NCBI RefSeq assembly: GCF_000468755.1
Contig: NZ_AWEZ01000064.1
Location: 45,379-109,378, forward strand
From: Olsenella profusa F0195
GTDB lineage: Bacteria; Actinomycetota; Coriobacteriia; Coriobacteriales; Atopobiaceae
Reading direction: 5' to 3'
Length of the DNA: 64,000 nucleotides
Shown: piece after piece, positions 36,269-45,003 of the stretch
Layout: every line of letters starts with the position of its first letter
Position numbering within the stretch: the first letter of the stretch is position 1
Program-made: the position numbers and the translations under genes
The notes under the pieces: generated by a model
The model's database searches: none
What the model was told of the DNA's origin: nothing
What the model saw: only the letters and a program-made list of their open reading frames with translations

Positions 36269-37264
36269 TCAACGCTCCTTCTCGTGGTGTCCACGATGGT
36301 CATGCCCCTGTTCGTGCTCATGGTGATGCTCGTGGTGGATCTCGGCATCGTCGCGCCAGAGCGCCGGGACGAACACCTCGCGCAGACCGCTGCGGTAGAG
36401 GTCACGCCCGATGAAGACGCAGCGGGCCTCCTCGGCCTCGTCCGCCCCCGTGATTGCCCAGGCGCGCTCCACCAAATCGAAGCGCAGCCACTGATTGCCG
36501 CAGGGCAGGGCGCCCTTGGCACGGTCGAGCCGTCCGAAGACGCCGGCTGACAAGGCGTCCAGAACCCATGCGAGGTGACCCAACGTGGGGAGACTCGCAT
36601 GTTCGAGCGCCATGGTCTCCAGCTCGTCGGCCTCGGGGTCCTCCTTGCCGCCGGCACCCGCGTCCACGTTGGAGCTACAGCCTAAGCCTCGCGTCAGGAG
36701 GGATGCCCACCACTCGTCCGGCAGCTCGGACCAGGCGCTGGCCACAAGCTCCGCACTTGGGTTGAGCTCTGCCGCCAGCCCCATGGCGGCTCGCTCGGCA
36801 CCGATGACGCCAAGCTTCGAAACGACGATGGTCGCGGCGCTCCCCACTTGGTCGTCAAAAACCTCGGGAGCGTTTCTGCGCTGCGCTTCCCAGGCACCGG
36901 CATCCACGATGGTGACGGGCGCCAGAAGCTCGATGCGCTCCCAGACCACCTGCACGAGGTTTTTCATCACGCGACCGAGCCGCGCCACGCCCGTAGGCTC
37001 CACGATGAGGTACTCGGGGTCGAGCGTGTTGGAGATCGTGAGCACAGAGGTGGCGAAGTCCTGCCTACCCGAGCAGCAGATGCAGTTCTCGGCCGACTCC
37101 CACACCTTGATGTCCGAGTCGGCCCTCAGGCGCCTGGCGTCGACATCGGCCTCACCGTACTCGTTCTCGTAGATAACGACGTCCTTGCCCGTGCGGTGCA
37201 CGAGCTCCTGGATGAACGTCGTCTTGCCCGCGCCCAAAAATCCCGAGACGACAAGGACCCTCAC
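36269..37264 (-). CDS. COG0523 (CobW-like) metal-chaperone GTPase
   Basis: A 331-aa G3E-family GTPase. It shows Walker A GFLGAGKTTF, the metal-binding CxCC motif (NCICCSGRQD), switch region EPTGVA, a CobW C-terminal domain and a striking His-rich tail (HHEHHHEHEQGHDHRGHH). Relatives insert Zn, Co or Ni into client proteins. No ATG is available near the conserved start; GTG 37264 (VRVLVVSGFLG) with GGGGG about 9 nt upstream is chosen. It follows the zinc-dependent alcohol dehydrogenase, but a terminator lies between. Confidence 0.87.
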   Translation of the reverse strand: MRVLVVSGFLGAGKTTFIQELVHRTGKDVVIYENEYGEADVDARRLRADSDIKVWESAENCICCSGRQDFATSVLTISNTLDPEYLIVEPTGVARLGRVMKNLVQVVWERIELLAPVTIVDAGAWEAQRRNAPEVFDDQVGSAATIVVSKLGVIGAERAAMGLAAELNPSAELVASAWSELPDEWWASLLTRGLGCSSNVDAGAGGKEDPEADELETMALEHASLPTLGHLAWVLDALSAGVFGRLDRAKGALPCGNQWLRFDLVERAWAITGADEAEEARCVFIGRDLYRSGLREVFVPALWRDDAEIHHEHHHEHEQGHDHRGHHEKER

Positions 37265-37302
37265 TATGCGATACCCCCTGGGGACGCGAGCGGCATGAAG
37301 AA

Positions 37303-37329
37303 GGGGCCACCGCACGAGGCGATGGCCCC
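37303..37329 (-). terminator. Terminator after the alcohol dehydrogenase
   Basis: GGGGCCA / TGGCCCC (7-bp stem, 13-nt loop) follows the adh stop on the minus strand and is trailed by TTCTTC. A decayed copy of this hairpin and its surroundings lies at 47903-47993. Confidence 0.6.
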
Positions 37330-37345
37330 CGACAGGCGAGACGAG

Positions 37346-38404
37346 CTAGTCGATCACGACGACCGGCTTGATGAGATCGGCGGGCTTGTCCCTCATGAGG
37401 AAGAGCGCCTCCTCAAGGTGGTCCCAGCCGTGGAACGCATGCGTGACCTCGGGGTGCAGGTCGAGGCGGCCGGACGAGACGAGGCTGGCAAGCTTCTCCA
37501 TGCGCAGGCGGCCGCCGGGCATGAGGCCACCACGGATGTCCTTGTGGCCCATGCCGACGCCCCACTCCACACGTGGGATGTTGATGTAATCGCCCGAGCC
37601 GAGGTAGTTGACGTTGCCGATCTTGCCGCCAGCCTTGAGGGCCTTGATGGCCGGCTCGAAGGTCTCCACGGTTCCGCCCGCGATGCAGACGCGGTCGACG
37701 CCCTTGCCGCCGGTGAGCTCCATGACCTGCTCGTCGATGGGCCCGTTCTTGTAGGAGACGAAGTCGGTGGCGCCATAGCCCTTGGCCGCCTCGATGCAGA
37801 CGGGACGCGTGCCCACGGCGATGATGCGGGAGGCGCCGCGCAGGGCCGCGCCGGCGACGCTCATGAGGCCCACGGGGCCGATGCCGATGACGAGGACGAC
37901 GTCGCCAAACTGCACGTCGGCGAGCTCGACGGCGTGAAAGCCGGTGGGGACCATGTCGGAGAGGATGCAGGCATCGGCGGGATCCATGCCCTCGGGCATG
38001 AGGGCGAGGTTGCCGTCGGCGTCGTTGACGTGGAAGTACTCGGAGAAGACACCATCCTTGAAGTTGGAGAACTTCCAGCCGGCCAGCATGCCGCCGGAGT
38101 GCATGGAATAGCCGGCCTGGGCCTCGAGGGAGTTCCAGTCGGGGGTGATGGCGGGAACGAGCACGCGGTCTCCGGGCTTGAAGTCCTTGACCTCGGAGCC
38201 CACCTCGACGACCTCGCCGGAGGCCTCGTGGCCGAGGATCATGTCGTGGCGGTCGCCGAGCGCGCCCTCCCACAGCGTGTGGACGTCGGAGGTACAGATG
38301 GCGACGGCGAGCGGCTTGACGATGGCATCGAGCGGGCCGCACTTGGGCGTCTCCTTCTCGATCCAACCGGACTCGCCGATCCTGAGCATTGCGTAACCTT
38401 TCAT
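37346..38404 (-). CDS. adh: NADP-dependent zinc secondary-alcohol dehydrogenase
   Basis: A 352-aa medium-chain dehydrogenase closely resembling the tetrameric enzymes of Clostridium beijerinckii and Thermoanaerobacter, which interconvert ketones (e.g. acetone) and secondary alcohols. Catalytic zinc ligands are Cys37 (ICTSDVHT), His59-Glu60 (LGHEA) and the Asp of ILSDMVPTGFH near 150. The Rossmann glycines are GIGPVGLM, and GTRPVC matches the NADP-binding region. The structural-zinc lobe is absent, as in these relatives. The gene stands alone, with a terminator downstream. Confidence 0.94.
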   Translation of the reverse strand: MKGYAMLRIGESGWIEKETPKCGPLDAIVKPLAVAICTSDVHTLWEGALGDRHDMILGHEASGEVVEVGSEVKDFKPGDRVLVPAITPDWNSLEAQAGYSMHSGGMLAGWKFSNFKDGVFSEYFHVNDADGNLALMPEGMDPADACILSDMVPTGFHAVELADVQFGDVVLVIGIGPVGLMSVAGAALRGASRIIAVGTRPVCIEAAKGYGATDFVSYKNGPIDEQVMELTGGKGVDRVCIAGGTVETFEPAIKALKAGGKIGNVNYLGSGDYINIPRVEWGVGMGHKDIRGGLMPGGRLRMEKLASLVSSGRLDLHPEVTHAFHGWDHLEEALFLMRDKPADLIKPVVVID

Positions 38405-38557
38405 GAAACACCCTCTTTCTCTTTGAAAAGCACTGATTCCGCTTCCGAACGGTCGCAGGACGTCCCCTGAACGTGCTAAAAAACCGTTATGAGTCTACCA
38501 TCCGAAACGGGTTGGAAACAACAGAAGGCCAAGGGCCGAGACGGAGCCTTCCATCCC

Positions 38558-38782
38558 TCACAGAGCCGCCACAAGCGCGTCCACGTCCTCGGGCGTCATC
38601 GCCCAGATGGTCGCGACGCGCACGATCGTGCGGCCATCTGGCAGGCGACTCAGGTCGGCGAGCGTCACGTCGTTCCCATCTGCGGCGAGCGCGTAGGCCA
38701 GGCGCGCACCGTCCACGAACAGCCTCATGTCATAACGGTGGCAGGTCTCGGAGAGCCCATCGAGTTCCGCAAGCCACCACAC
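38558..38782 (-). pseudogene. Threonine-aldolase/beta-eliminating lyase relic
   Basis: The 74-codon frame joins two pieces of a low-specificity L-threonine aldolase. One is the region before the PLP lysine (LAELDGLSETCHRYDMRLFVDGARLAYAL...GNDVTLADLSRL). The other is the extreme C-terminus (TIVRVATIWAMTPEDVDALVAAL). The N-terminal half, the PLP-lysine segment and most of the small domain are missing, so it cannot be active. Confidence 0.75.
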
Positions 38783-39190
38783 CCTGCCAGGGGACGAGCG
38801 CCGTGTCGATGATCGCGCTTTTCAAACAGCAGAACTGTCAATGAGGTTGGCTCGTATCGAAGGGTAGCAAGGAGGCATGCCGGATGGATGCCACGAAGTG
38901 TGAGGCTTACCTCAAGATTGCCCAGCGCACGAGCGAGGGGTGACGGACGCGCAGGCGCTTCCATGCTGCCGTCACACCTCGACGGAGACGGTCGTCTCCA
39001 AGGCACGCTAGGGTCACGACATGAAGCGATAGGGCATCTAGCCCTTCCACCTTCCTTCCAGCTTACGTACAGCATCGTGACCCGAAGGTGTTACCTGAGT
39101 CTTAAGCCGCTAAGGCGATCCCGGACAACGGTACAAGACCCTCATCGGCCACGCCCTGCCTCCAGGGTCGACCACGGCGAGGGGGGAGCC
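38783..39190. other. 408-nt intergenic stretch without a supported gene
   Basis: This lies between the threonine-aldolase relic and the secreted beta-helix gene. Open frames on both strands lack starts with ribosome sites or recognisable similarity. It must contain the promoter of the secreted protein. I see no convincing hairpin or repeat. Confidence 0.4.
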
Positions 39191-40939
39191 ATGACAACAA
39201 AAAACAGCAACAGGGACTGCAACGATTTGGTCCGGCGTGCTGGTATGGCAGTCGTGACGGGAGCCCTTGTGCTTTCACTGATACCAACCGGCGCATTCGC
39301 AGCCGAGAGCGACACGTCGTCGTCTGCGTCAAGCAGTTCGCAAGGCACGACCTCCAGCAGCCCTGCACCCAACGGGGGGACGGCTCCCGGCGGTGCACCC
39401 CCCAGTGACGATGCAGGTTCCGGCGGCCCTGGCGGCGCCAACACCATGACCTTCGACTACAACGGCAGCTATTCGGGAGTGCTTACCGCAGACGGGGAGT
39501 CCGTCAGCTCTGAGGGCGAGTCCTCCTCGGCAACCGATGCCGGCCAGAACGTGGCGCTCGCACAGAACGGCGGCATACTCGCCATCACGAACGGGAGCCT
39601 GGACAAGTCGGGAGACGACACCAACGGGGACAGCTGCAACTTCTATGGGCTGAACTCCATCCTGCTGGGCGTTGGGACAGGCTCGCAGATAAACGTATCC
39701 TCGAGCAGACTCAACGCCAACTCCGAGGGTTCCAATGCCATCTTTGCGACCGATGGGGCGACCGTCTACGCGAACGATGACGCCATCACCACCAGCGCCG
39801 GAAACTCCCGCGGGCTGGACGCCACCTATGGGGGCACGATCGTCGCCAACAAGATGGACATCTCGACGCAGGGGGACCACAGCGCCTCCGTCGCGACCGA
39901 CCGCGGCGGCGGTGACATCTCGCTTACAGACTCGAGCCTCCAGACGGCCGGGTCGGGCTCTCCCCTGCTCTACTCGACCGGAGACATCGAGGTCAATAAC
40001 GTCACGGGAACCGCGACGGGCAGCCAGATCGCCGGCATGGAGGGGCTCAACACCATTCTGATCAACAACTCGACGCTCGAGTCTACGATCACCGATAAGA
40101 CCGCCTCGGACCCCATTGCCGACGGCATCATCATCTATCAGTCCACCTCGGGCGACGCCGAGTCGACCACGGGCGAGGCGGCCTCGTTCCAGGCGGCGAA
40201 CTCCACGCTCAGGAGCGCCATCAGCTCCGGTTCGATGTTCTACCTCACCAACACGACGGCGAGCATCGTCCTGTCCAACACTACGCTCGACTTCGATTCC
40301 AGCGCAGCAAACCTCCTGCAGGCCGAGGGCAACGATTCCAACGGCTGGGGAACGGCCGGTTCCAACGGCGCGACGGTCACCCTCACAGGCATCGGACAGA
40401 CGCTGAGGGGCACCATCTCCGCTGATACCATCAGCTCCGTCACCGCATACCTGACCGAGGGCAGCATATGGACCGGTGCGGCGACGATCATAGAGAACGC
40501 GAGTGCGACAAGCACGAGCGACGCACCCATCAGCGTCGACGTCGACGGCACGTCCACATGGGTCGTCTCGGCCGACTCGACGCTCACCAACCTCACCGTG
40601 GCCGAGGGTGGCAAGGTGGTCGATGGCGATGGCAATGCCGTAACGATAGTCGATGCGTCAGGCAACGTCCTCGTCCGGGGTACGTCCGACGTCACCGTCA
40701 CGGTCAGGGGCAGCTACTCCACGAGCTACGACGCGTCGGGCGCAGGCGCCCTCGCGACCGAGACGATCGACCGTTCCGACTTCGACGGCCAGTACGGGAC
40801 CGACACCGACTTCTCCATGGGAGACGACAGCGCCCAGGCGGCTTCGCCCATCGGACCGGATGACGCCTCTAAGACGGACGGCGGCTCCTGGTGGGACGAC
40901 ATCGTAAGCTTCTTCAAGGAACTGCTTGGCATCGGCTAG
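39191..40939 (+). CDS. Secreted beta-helix (adhesin-like) protein
   Basis: A 582-aa exported protein. The signal peptide is residues 1 to about 35 (basic start, then MAVVTGALVLSLIPTGAFA-AES). A Ser/Thr/Pro/Gly-rich linker follows, then a long Thr/Ser/Asn-rich region of repeated short strands (for example SLTDSSLQTAGS, ITNGSLDKSG) that reads as a right-handed beta-helix. A stalk (VVSADSTLTNLTVAEGGKVVDG) and a terminal amphipathic helix (WWDDIVSFFKELLGIG) end it. No LPXTG motif is present. ATG 39191 follows GAGGGGGGAG. Role in adhesion or carbohydrate binding is inferred. Confidence 0.8.
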   Translation: MTTKNSNRDCNDLVRRAGMAVVTGALVLSLIPTGAFAAESDTSSSASSSSQGTTSSSPAPNGGTAPGGAPPSDDAGSGGPGGANTMTFDYNGSYSGVLTADGESVSSEGESSSATDAGQNVALAQNGGILAITNGSLDKSGDDTNGDSCNFYGLNSILLGVGTGSQINVSSSRLNANSEGSNAIFATDGATVYANDDAITTSAGNSRGLDATYGGTIVANKMDISTQGDHSASVATDRGGGDISLTDSSLQTAGSGSPLLYSTGDIEVNNVTGTATGSQIAGMEGLNTILINNSTLESTITDKTASDPIADGIIIYQSTSGDAESTTGEAASFQAANSTLRSAISSGSMFYLTNTTASIVLSNTTLDFDSSAANLLQAEGNDSNGWGTAGSNGATVTLTGIGQTLRGTISADTISSVTAYLTEGSIWTGAATIIENASATSTSDAPISVDVDGTSTWVVSADSTLTNLTVAEGGKVVDGDGNAVTIVDASGNVLVRGTSDVTVTVRGSYSTSYDASGAGALATETIDRSDFDGQYGTDTDFSMGDDSAQAASPIGPDDASKTDGGSWWDDIVSFFKELLGIG

Positions 40940-41076
40940 GATCAGGCCATCACCACTCCGAGAGGCACGCGGCCAATCACACCCATATATCTATAACCGA
41001 GTCCTAAACTGGAAGTCAAAAGATGGGGGCGCATCCGGGGACAAAGTTCCGGCGGATGGCGAAAAGGTCCACACAC

Positions 41077-41514
41077 ATGGTACGCAAGCAGCATATCGAG
41101 AACGTGAGCGACTACGCCAACCAGATCGACAGGGCAATCCCCAAGGGCGTCCTTCTCACCAACAAAGCAGGCGACAAGGTCAACTCCATGACCATCGGTT
41201 GGGGCACGCTCGGCACCAACTGGAACAGGCCCGTCTTCGTGGCCTATGTCAGGACGCACCGCTCGACCGTCGCCCTTCTCGACAAAAGTCCCGAGTTCAC
41301 GTCAACCCCCGTGGGTGACCTCGACCGCAGAGTCGTCGGCATCTGCGGCAGCAAGCGAGGCGACGAGGTCGCACTGGCCAGCCTCTCCCTCGTCGACTCC
41401 GACGTGGTCAGCGTCCCCGGCATCGCCGAGCTCCCCCTGACGCTCGAATGCAGGGTGGTCTACCGACAGCGGAAGGAGCTCTCGCTCTATCCGCCCGAGA
41501 TTCTCGAGGAGTAA
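41077..41514 (+). CDS. Flavin-reductase-like (FMN split-barrel) protein, short C-terminus
   Basis: The 145-aa product has the FMN-binding split-barrel pattern: PKGVLLTNKAGDKVNSMTIGWGTLG, VGDLDRRVVGICG and ELPLTLECRVVYRQ. Related proteins of about 170-190 aa continue past the PPEILEE end seen here with a further strand and helix. This one may be truncated by about 35 residues, just where the converging PTS gene begins. ATG 41077 is preferred; the Shine-Dalgarno (AAAAGG, 10 nt) is modest. Electron donor and acceptor are unknown. Confidence 0.7.
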   Translation: MVRKQHIENVSDYANQIDRAIPKGVLLTNKAGDKVNSMTIGWGTLGTNWNRPVFVAYVRTHRSTVALLDKSPEFTSTPVGDLDRRVVGICGSKRGDEVALASLSLVDSDVVSVPGIAELPLTLECRVVYRQRKELSLYPPEILEE

Positions 41515-41520
41515 ATGGAC

Positions 41521-41808
41521 CTAGAGGTCGAGGCGCTCCTTGAGCTTGGTCTTGAGCTCCTCCTTGTCGAGGATGTTGCTGAGTACGATCTTCTGGTCGT
41601 CACCGACGCCCTCGATGAAGTCCCCGAGGTCACCACCGACCACAAAGAGGTCGGCCGCACCGGGATGGATGTCGGAGATCGTAGAGTGCACGACCTCGAC
41701 GTCACTGACGCCCAGCTCCTTGAGGACCTCCTCGGTGTTCATGTGGACGATGAGGCTCGATCCGAGGCCGGATCCGCACGCACACATGATCTTGTTGATG
41801 TCTGGCAT
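41521..41808 (-). CDS. PTS ascorbate-type EIIB component
   Basis: A 95-aa lactose/ascorbate-type EIIB with the phosphorylated Cys11 in CACGSGLGSS. It carries phosphate from EIIA to the sugar held by EIIC. AGGAGGAACAAACA gives an excellent start at 41808. It is the last gene of the leftward EIIA-EIIC-EIIB cluster, about 95 nt after EIIC, and its stop nearly meets the convergent flavin-reductase-like gene. Confidence 0.93.
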   Translation of the reverse strand: MPDINKIMCACGSGLGSSLIVHMNTEEVLKELGVSDVEVVHSTISDIHPGAADLFVVGGDLGDFIEGVGDDQKIVLSNILDKEELKTKLKERLDL

Positions 41809-41902
41809 TGTTTGTTCCTCCTTGCCATGGATTGGGTGGTTGGACCGATACCTGAGGCCATCGGCCCCGTATGCAAACCTTGAGCAGCATGCCGTACCTC
41901 GG

Positions 41903-43366
41903 CTACTCCGCGACGGCATCCCTCTTGGGGATCGCGAGGTTGTAGACGATGGGTGCCAGGTAGACGAGGGCACAGAGGGCGAGCAGGAAGCCGCCTTGAG
42001 CAACGCTCACCACGTTTCCAAAGACGATGCCCATCCAAGAGAAGTCGGCGTCAGAGAAGGTCGTGCCGACATATCCGAGTGCGGAGAAGACCGGCATGCA
42101 GATGGCAGGCAGGAAGGTGATGAGCAGGCCGTGGGCAAAGGCACCGGCGACGCATCCCTTGATGCCGCCCTCCGCGTTGCCGAAGACGCCGGCCGTTGCC
42201 CCGCAGAAGAAGTGGGGTACGACGCCGGGTAGGATGAGGGCGACGGGCGCGATCGCGGCATCGATGCCGGCGAGGACGAAGAGGCCGACAAGGCCTCCGA
42301 GGAAGGAGACGATGAAGCCGATGATGACGGCGTTGGGGGCATAGGTGAAGGCGACGGGGCAGTCCAAGGCAGGCTTGGCGCCGGGGACGAGCTTGTCGGC
42401 TATCCCCTTGAACGCGGGGACGATCTCGCCGATGATCAGGCGCACGCCGGAGAGGATGATGTAGACCCCGCCTGCAAAGGACAGTCCGGAAGTGAGTGCC
42501 CAGACGATCCAGTTGGTCTTGGTCTCGGTGCCTATGTTGAGGAGGTTCCCCAGATACTGGAAGTCAGGGTAGTCGGTGGCGAGCTGGGTGGCGGTGGTTC
42601 CGGCCGGCACGGCCGCTAGGATGCCGCGGGCGACCGCGACGCCAGTGACGACCAGGAAGAACACGACCATCGTGATGCCAATGGACACGGTGGTGTCACG
42701 CAGGAAGACGAGCCGCTTGGAAAACCCCATCTCCTCGGTGCTTCTGCGCTTGGGGTCGTTGGCAAACAGCGAGCCCACGCGGCCGGCAAGCCAGTAGCCG
42801 ACGCCTCCGAAGTGACCGAGCGCCACGCCCTCGGACTTGGTGACTTTCCTGAACGTCACCTGGCAGTAGGCCGGAGAGAGGGCCATGGCAAACCCAAGGA
42901 GGCAGCCGCCGGCGACCCACAGCATCCAGCCGGTGAGGTGACCCGCCCCGCCGAGGATGACCGCGAGCATGCACGCCATGTAGAGGGTGTGATGTCCGGT
43001 CAGGAAGATGTAGTTCCAACGCGAGAAGCGAGCGATGACGATGTTGAGCATCATGCCAAGGGCCATGATGATGGCGGAGTCGGTACCGAAGTTCTGGAGG
43101 GCGTCGGACACGACCGCCTCGTTGTTGGGCACGACCCCCTGCATGTTGAATGCGTAGTTGAAGACCTCGCCAAAGGCCAGCAGCGAGCCGGACTGGAGGA
43201 AGCTGGACCCAGCCGTCAGGACGAGGAAGCCGACGATCGTCTTGAGTGTCCCCTTGATGACGTCCTCGGGGGACTTCCTCTGCAGCACCAGGCCCACAAG
43301 GGCCAGCAGGCCGACGAGAATCGCCGGGGTTGACAGAATGTTGACGATGAACTCGAGAACTGGCAT
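41903..43366 (-). CDS. PTS ascorbate-type EIIC (UlaA-like)
   Basis: A 487-aa permease with about eleven hydrophobic segments and the SgaT/UlaA pattern (LQSGSLLAFGEVFNYAF; LTGHHTLYMACMLAVIL; GGIKGCVAGAFAHGLLITFLP). It imports L-ascorbate or a related sugar acid/alcohol as the phosphate. ATG 43366 (MPVLEFIV) is preferred because GGGAG lies 5 nt upstream; ATG 43378 is possible. No ulaD/E/F-type lactonase, decarboxylase or epimerase gene follows, so the substrate cannot be named. Confidence 0.93.
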   Translation of the reverse strand: MPVLEFIVNILSTPAILVGLLALVGLVLQRKSPEDVIKGTLKTIVGFLVLTAGSSFLQSGSLLAFGEVFNYAFNMQGVVPNNEAVVSDALQNFGTDSAIIMALGMMLNIVIARFSRWNYIFLTGHHTLYMACMLAVILGGAGHLTGWMLWVAGGCLLGFAMALSPAYCQVTFRKVTKSEGVALGHFGGVGYWLAGRVGSLFANDPKRRSTEEMGFSKRLVFLRDTTVSIGITMVVFFLVVTGVAVARGILAAVPAGTTATQLATDYPDFQYLGNLLNIGTETKTNWIVWALTSGLSFAGGVYIILSGVRLIIGEIVPAFKGIADKLVPGAKPALDCPVAFTYAPNAVIIGFIVSFLGGLVGLFVLAGIDAAIAPVALILPGVVPHFFCGATAGVFGNAEGGIKGCVAGAFAHGLLITFLPAICMPVFSALGYVGTTFSDADFSWMGIVFGNVVSVAQGGFLLALCALVYLAPIVYNLAIPKRDAVAE

Positions 43367-43443
43367 GTGCTCTCCCATCTTTGGGTCTTGTGCCTCGACG
43401 GCACGCAGGTCGTCGGAACGGTCTGCACCAGCGAATCGTGGGG

Positions 43444-43893
43444 TCAGATGTCCCTCGTGAACAGCTCGTATATCTCATCGGGCGTCTTGGCGTCGATGAT
43501 GGCCCGGATGCTTGCTGGGTCGGAGAACATGGTCGCAAGCGTCCTCATCGCCTCGATGTGACCATCCGGGTCGGTCGCCGCAAGGGTGACGAGCAGATGC
43601 ACGGGCTGGGCCCCCTCCTTGAAAACGATGCCGGCGCGCACCACGCTGACCGCAAGCTGACGCCTGATGACGCCCTGCTCGGGTCGGGCGTGAAGGAGCG
43701 CGAGCTCGGGTGCGATCACGAAATAGGGGCCATACTCCTCGGCGTTGGAGATGATCCCATCGATGTAGCCGGCCGTGACATACCCCTGGTCGACCAGGGG
43801 CTGGACGGCAACGTGCACGGCGTCCTTCCAGTCCTGGCAGGCATCGACGATCTGGACGTTCTCGCGCTTGAGCACCTCTGCCATGGCATTCAT
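43444..43893 (-). CDS. PTS ascorbate-type EIIA component
   Basis: A 149-aa mannitol/fructose-type EIIA of the UlaC class. The active-site His is in LALLHARPEQG (about residue 68). ATG 43893 (MNAMAEVL) has AGGGAGG at 6 nt; two neighbouring ATGs exist. It is the promoter-proximal gene of the PTS cluster and is divergent from the DeoR regulator, which likely controls it. Confidence 0.92.
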   Translation of the reverse strand: MNAMAEVLKRENVQIVDACQDWKDAVHVAVQPLVDQGYVTAGYIDGIISNAEEYGPYFVIAPELALLHARPEQGVIRRQLAVSVVRAGIVFKEGAQPVHLLVTLAATDPDGHIEAMRTLATMFSDPASIRAIIDAKTPDEIYELFTRDI

Positions 43894-43966
43894 GGACATC
43901 CTCCCTTCATCCTTGGGAGTTCTGTGGGCGGGGAGCCACGACACGAACTCCCCTTACGCTATCACA

Positions 43967-44024
43967 GTATTACTGTTTATTACTGATTACAAGATTTATT
44001 ACCATTTACCGCTTTATTGCTACC
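43967..44024. promoter_or_regulatory. Direct repeats TTTATTAC in the PTS/DeoR intergenic region
   Basis: Four related units read GTATTACTG (43967), TTTATTACTG (43976), TTTATTACC (43995) and TTTATTGC (44013), spaced about one to two helical turns apart in AT-rich DNA between the divergent EIIA and deoR-type genes. Tandem direct repeats are typical DeoR-family operators, so this is probably the shared control site. Confidence 0.6.
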
Positions 44025-44152
44025 ACTTAATCCAGATTCCGCTTACTGTCTTAGCGACCCAGAGGCCATCCTGCGTCAAAAACGGGAGGAAAAGGTATGA
44101 TTGGCATCATCCCATCACCCAGCAGCACCCAATCAGGAGGCACGCAGGAGAC

Positions 44153-44998
44153 ATGTTCCAACGGCAGCGACGCGCGGAGATACTCGCCACCATCGAGCGC
44201 GAGGGACACGTCGTCGTCGACGAGCTTGCCAGCCACTATGACGTGAGCGTGGAGAGCATCCGCAAGGACCTGCAGGCCCTCGTAAAGGCAGGCAAGTGCC
44301 AACGTGTGTACGGGGGGGCGGTGCGGCTGGACGGCTCTGTGACCGCCAACGGCAGCGACGGCGATACGACAAGGCAAGATCCCCGCTCCCTTGAGGACGC
44401 CTTCCCCACCAAACACATCCCTGACCTCGCGGGCAGCGGGGCCGGACGGCTTGCCGTGGCCAAGCGCGCCTTCATGGAGATCAACGACGGCGACTCGATC
44501 TTCCTCGACGTCTCCCGCACCAACGTCCTGCTCGCACGGCTCCTCGCCGAGAGCGACAAGCACGCCATCCTCACCACCAACATGATCGACGTCATGCGCG
44601 CGGTGGCCAACCACCCCAACATCACGGCGCTCTCCACGGGCGGCTTCCTCAACCAGGACCTCACCGGCTTCGTGGGGTCGGCCACCGTCAGCCTGCTCGA
44701 GCCCATACTGTTCTCCAAGGCCTTCGTAGGCGCCAACGGAATCGACCTCGGCCGCAACGCCGTTCTGGCGGAGAGCTTCGATGACGGTGCCGTGAAGTCG
44801 CGTGTCGTGCAGAACGCATCGTTCAAGTTCCTTCTGGCTGACGAGGAGAAGTTCGGACGCCAGGGACTCTATCGCTTTGCCTCGCTCAATGACTTCACCG
44901 GCATCATCACGGACACCCAGAACCCAGACGTGCTTGTGAAGCTCCAGCGCAGGGGGATTCCAACTCTACAGGCGTACCGTACCGACGATTCGAAGTAG
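44153..44998 (+). CDS. DeoR-family transcriptional regulator
   Basis: A 281-aa regulator. The N-terminal winged helix (RRAEILATIEREGHVVVDELASHYDVSVESIRKDLQALVKAG) is the DeoR signature. The C-terminal DeoRC domain (DGDSIFLDVSRTN; LTTNMIDVMRAVANHPNITALSTGG) binds a sugar phosphate. Starts before ATG 44153 lack homology; GGAG lies just upstream. Divergent from the ascorbate-type PTS, it most likely represses that operon until its phosphorylated substrate appears. Confidence 0.92.
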   Translation: MFQRQRRAEILATIEREGHVVVDELASHYDVSVESIRKDLQALVKAGKCQRVYGGAVRLDGSVTANGSDGDTTRQDPRSLEDAFPTKHIPDLAGSGAGRLAVAKRAFMEINDGDSIFLDVSRTNVLLARLLAESDKHAILTTNMIDVMRAVANHPNITALSTGGFLNQDLTGFVGSATVSLLEPILFSKAFVGANGIDLGRNAVLAESFDDGAVKSRVVQNASFKFLLADEEKFGRQGLYRFASLNDFTGIITDTQNPDVLVKLQRRGIPTLQAYRTDDSK

Positions 44999-45003
44999 CG
45001 CGG

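Noticed and set aside
36848..38470. 540-codon plus-strand frame across the COG0523 gene and adh
   Set aside because: Spans two genuine minus-strand genes and a terminator; no recognisable domain.
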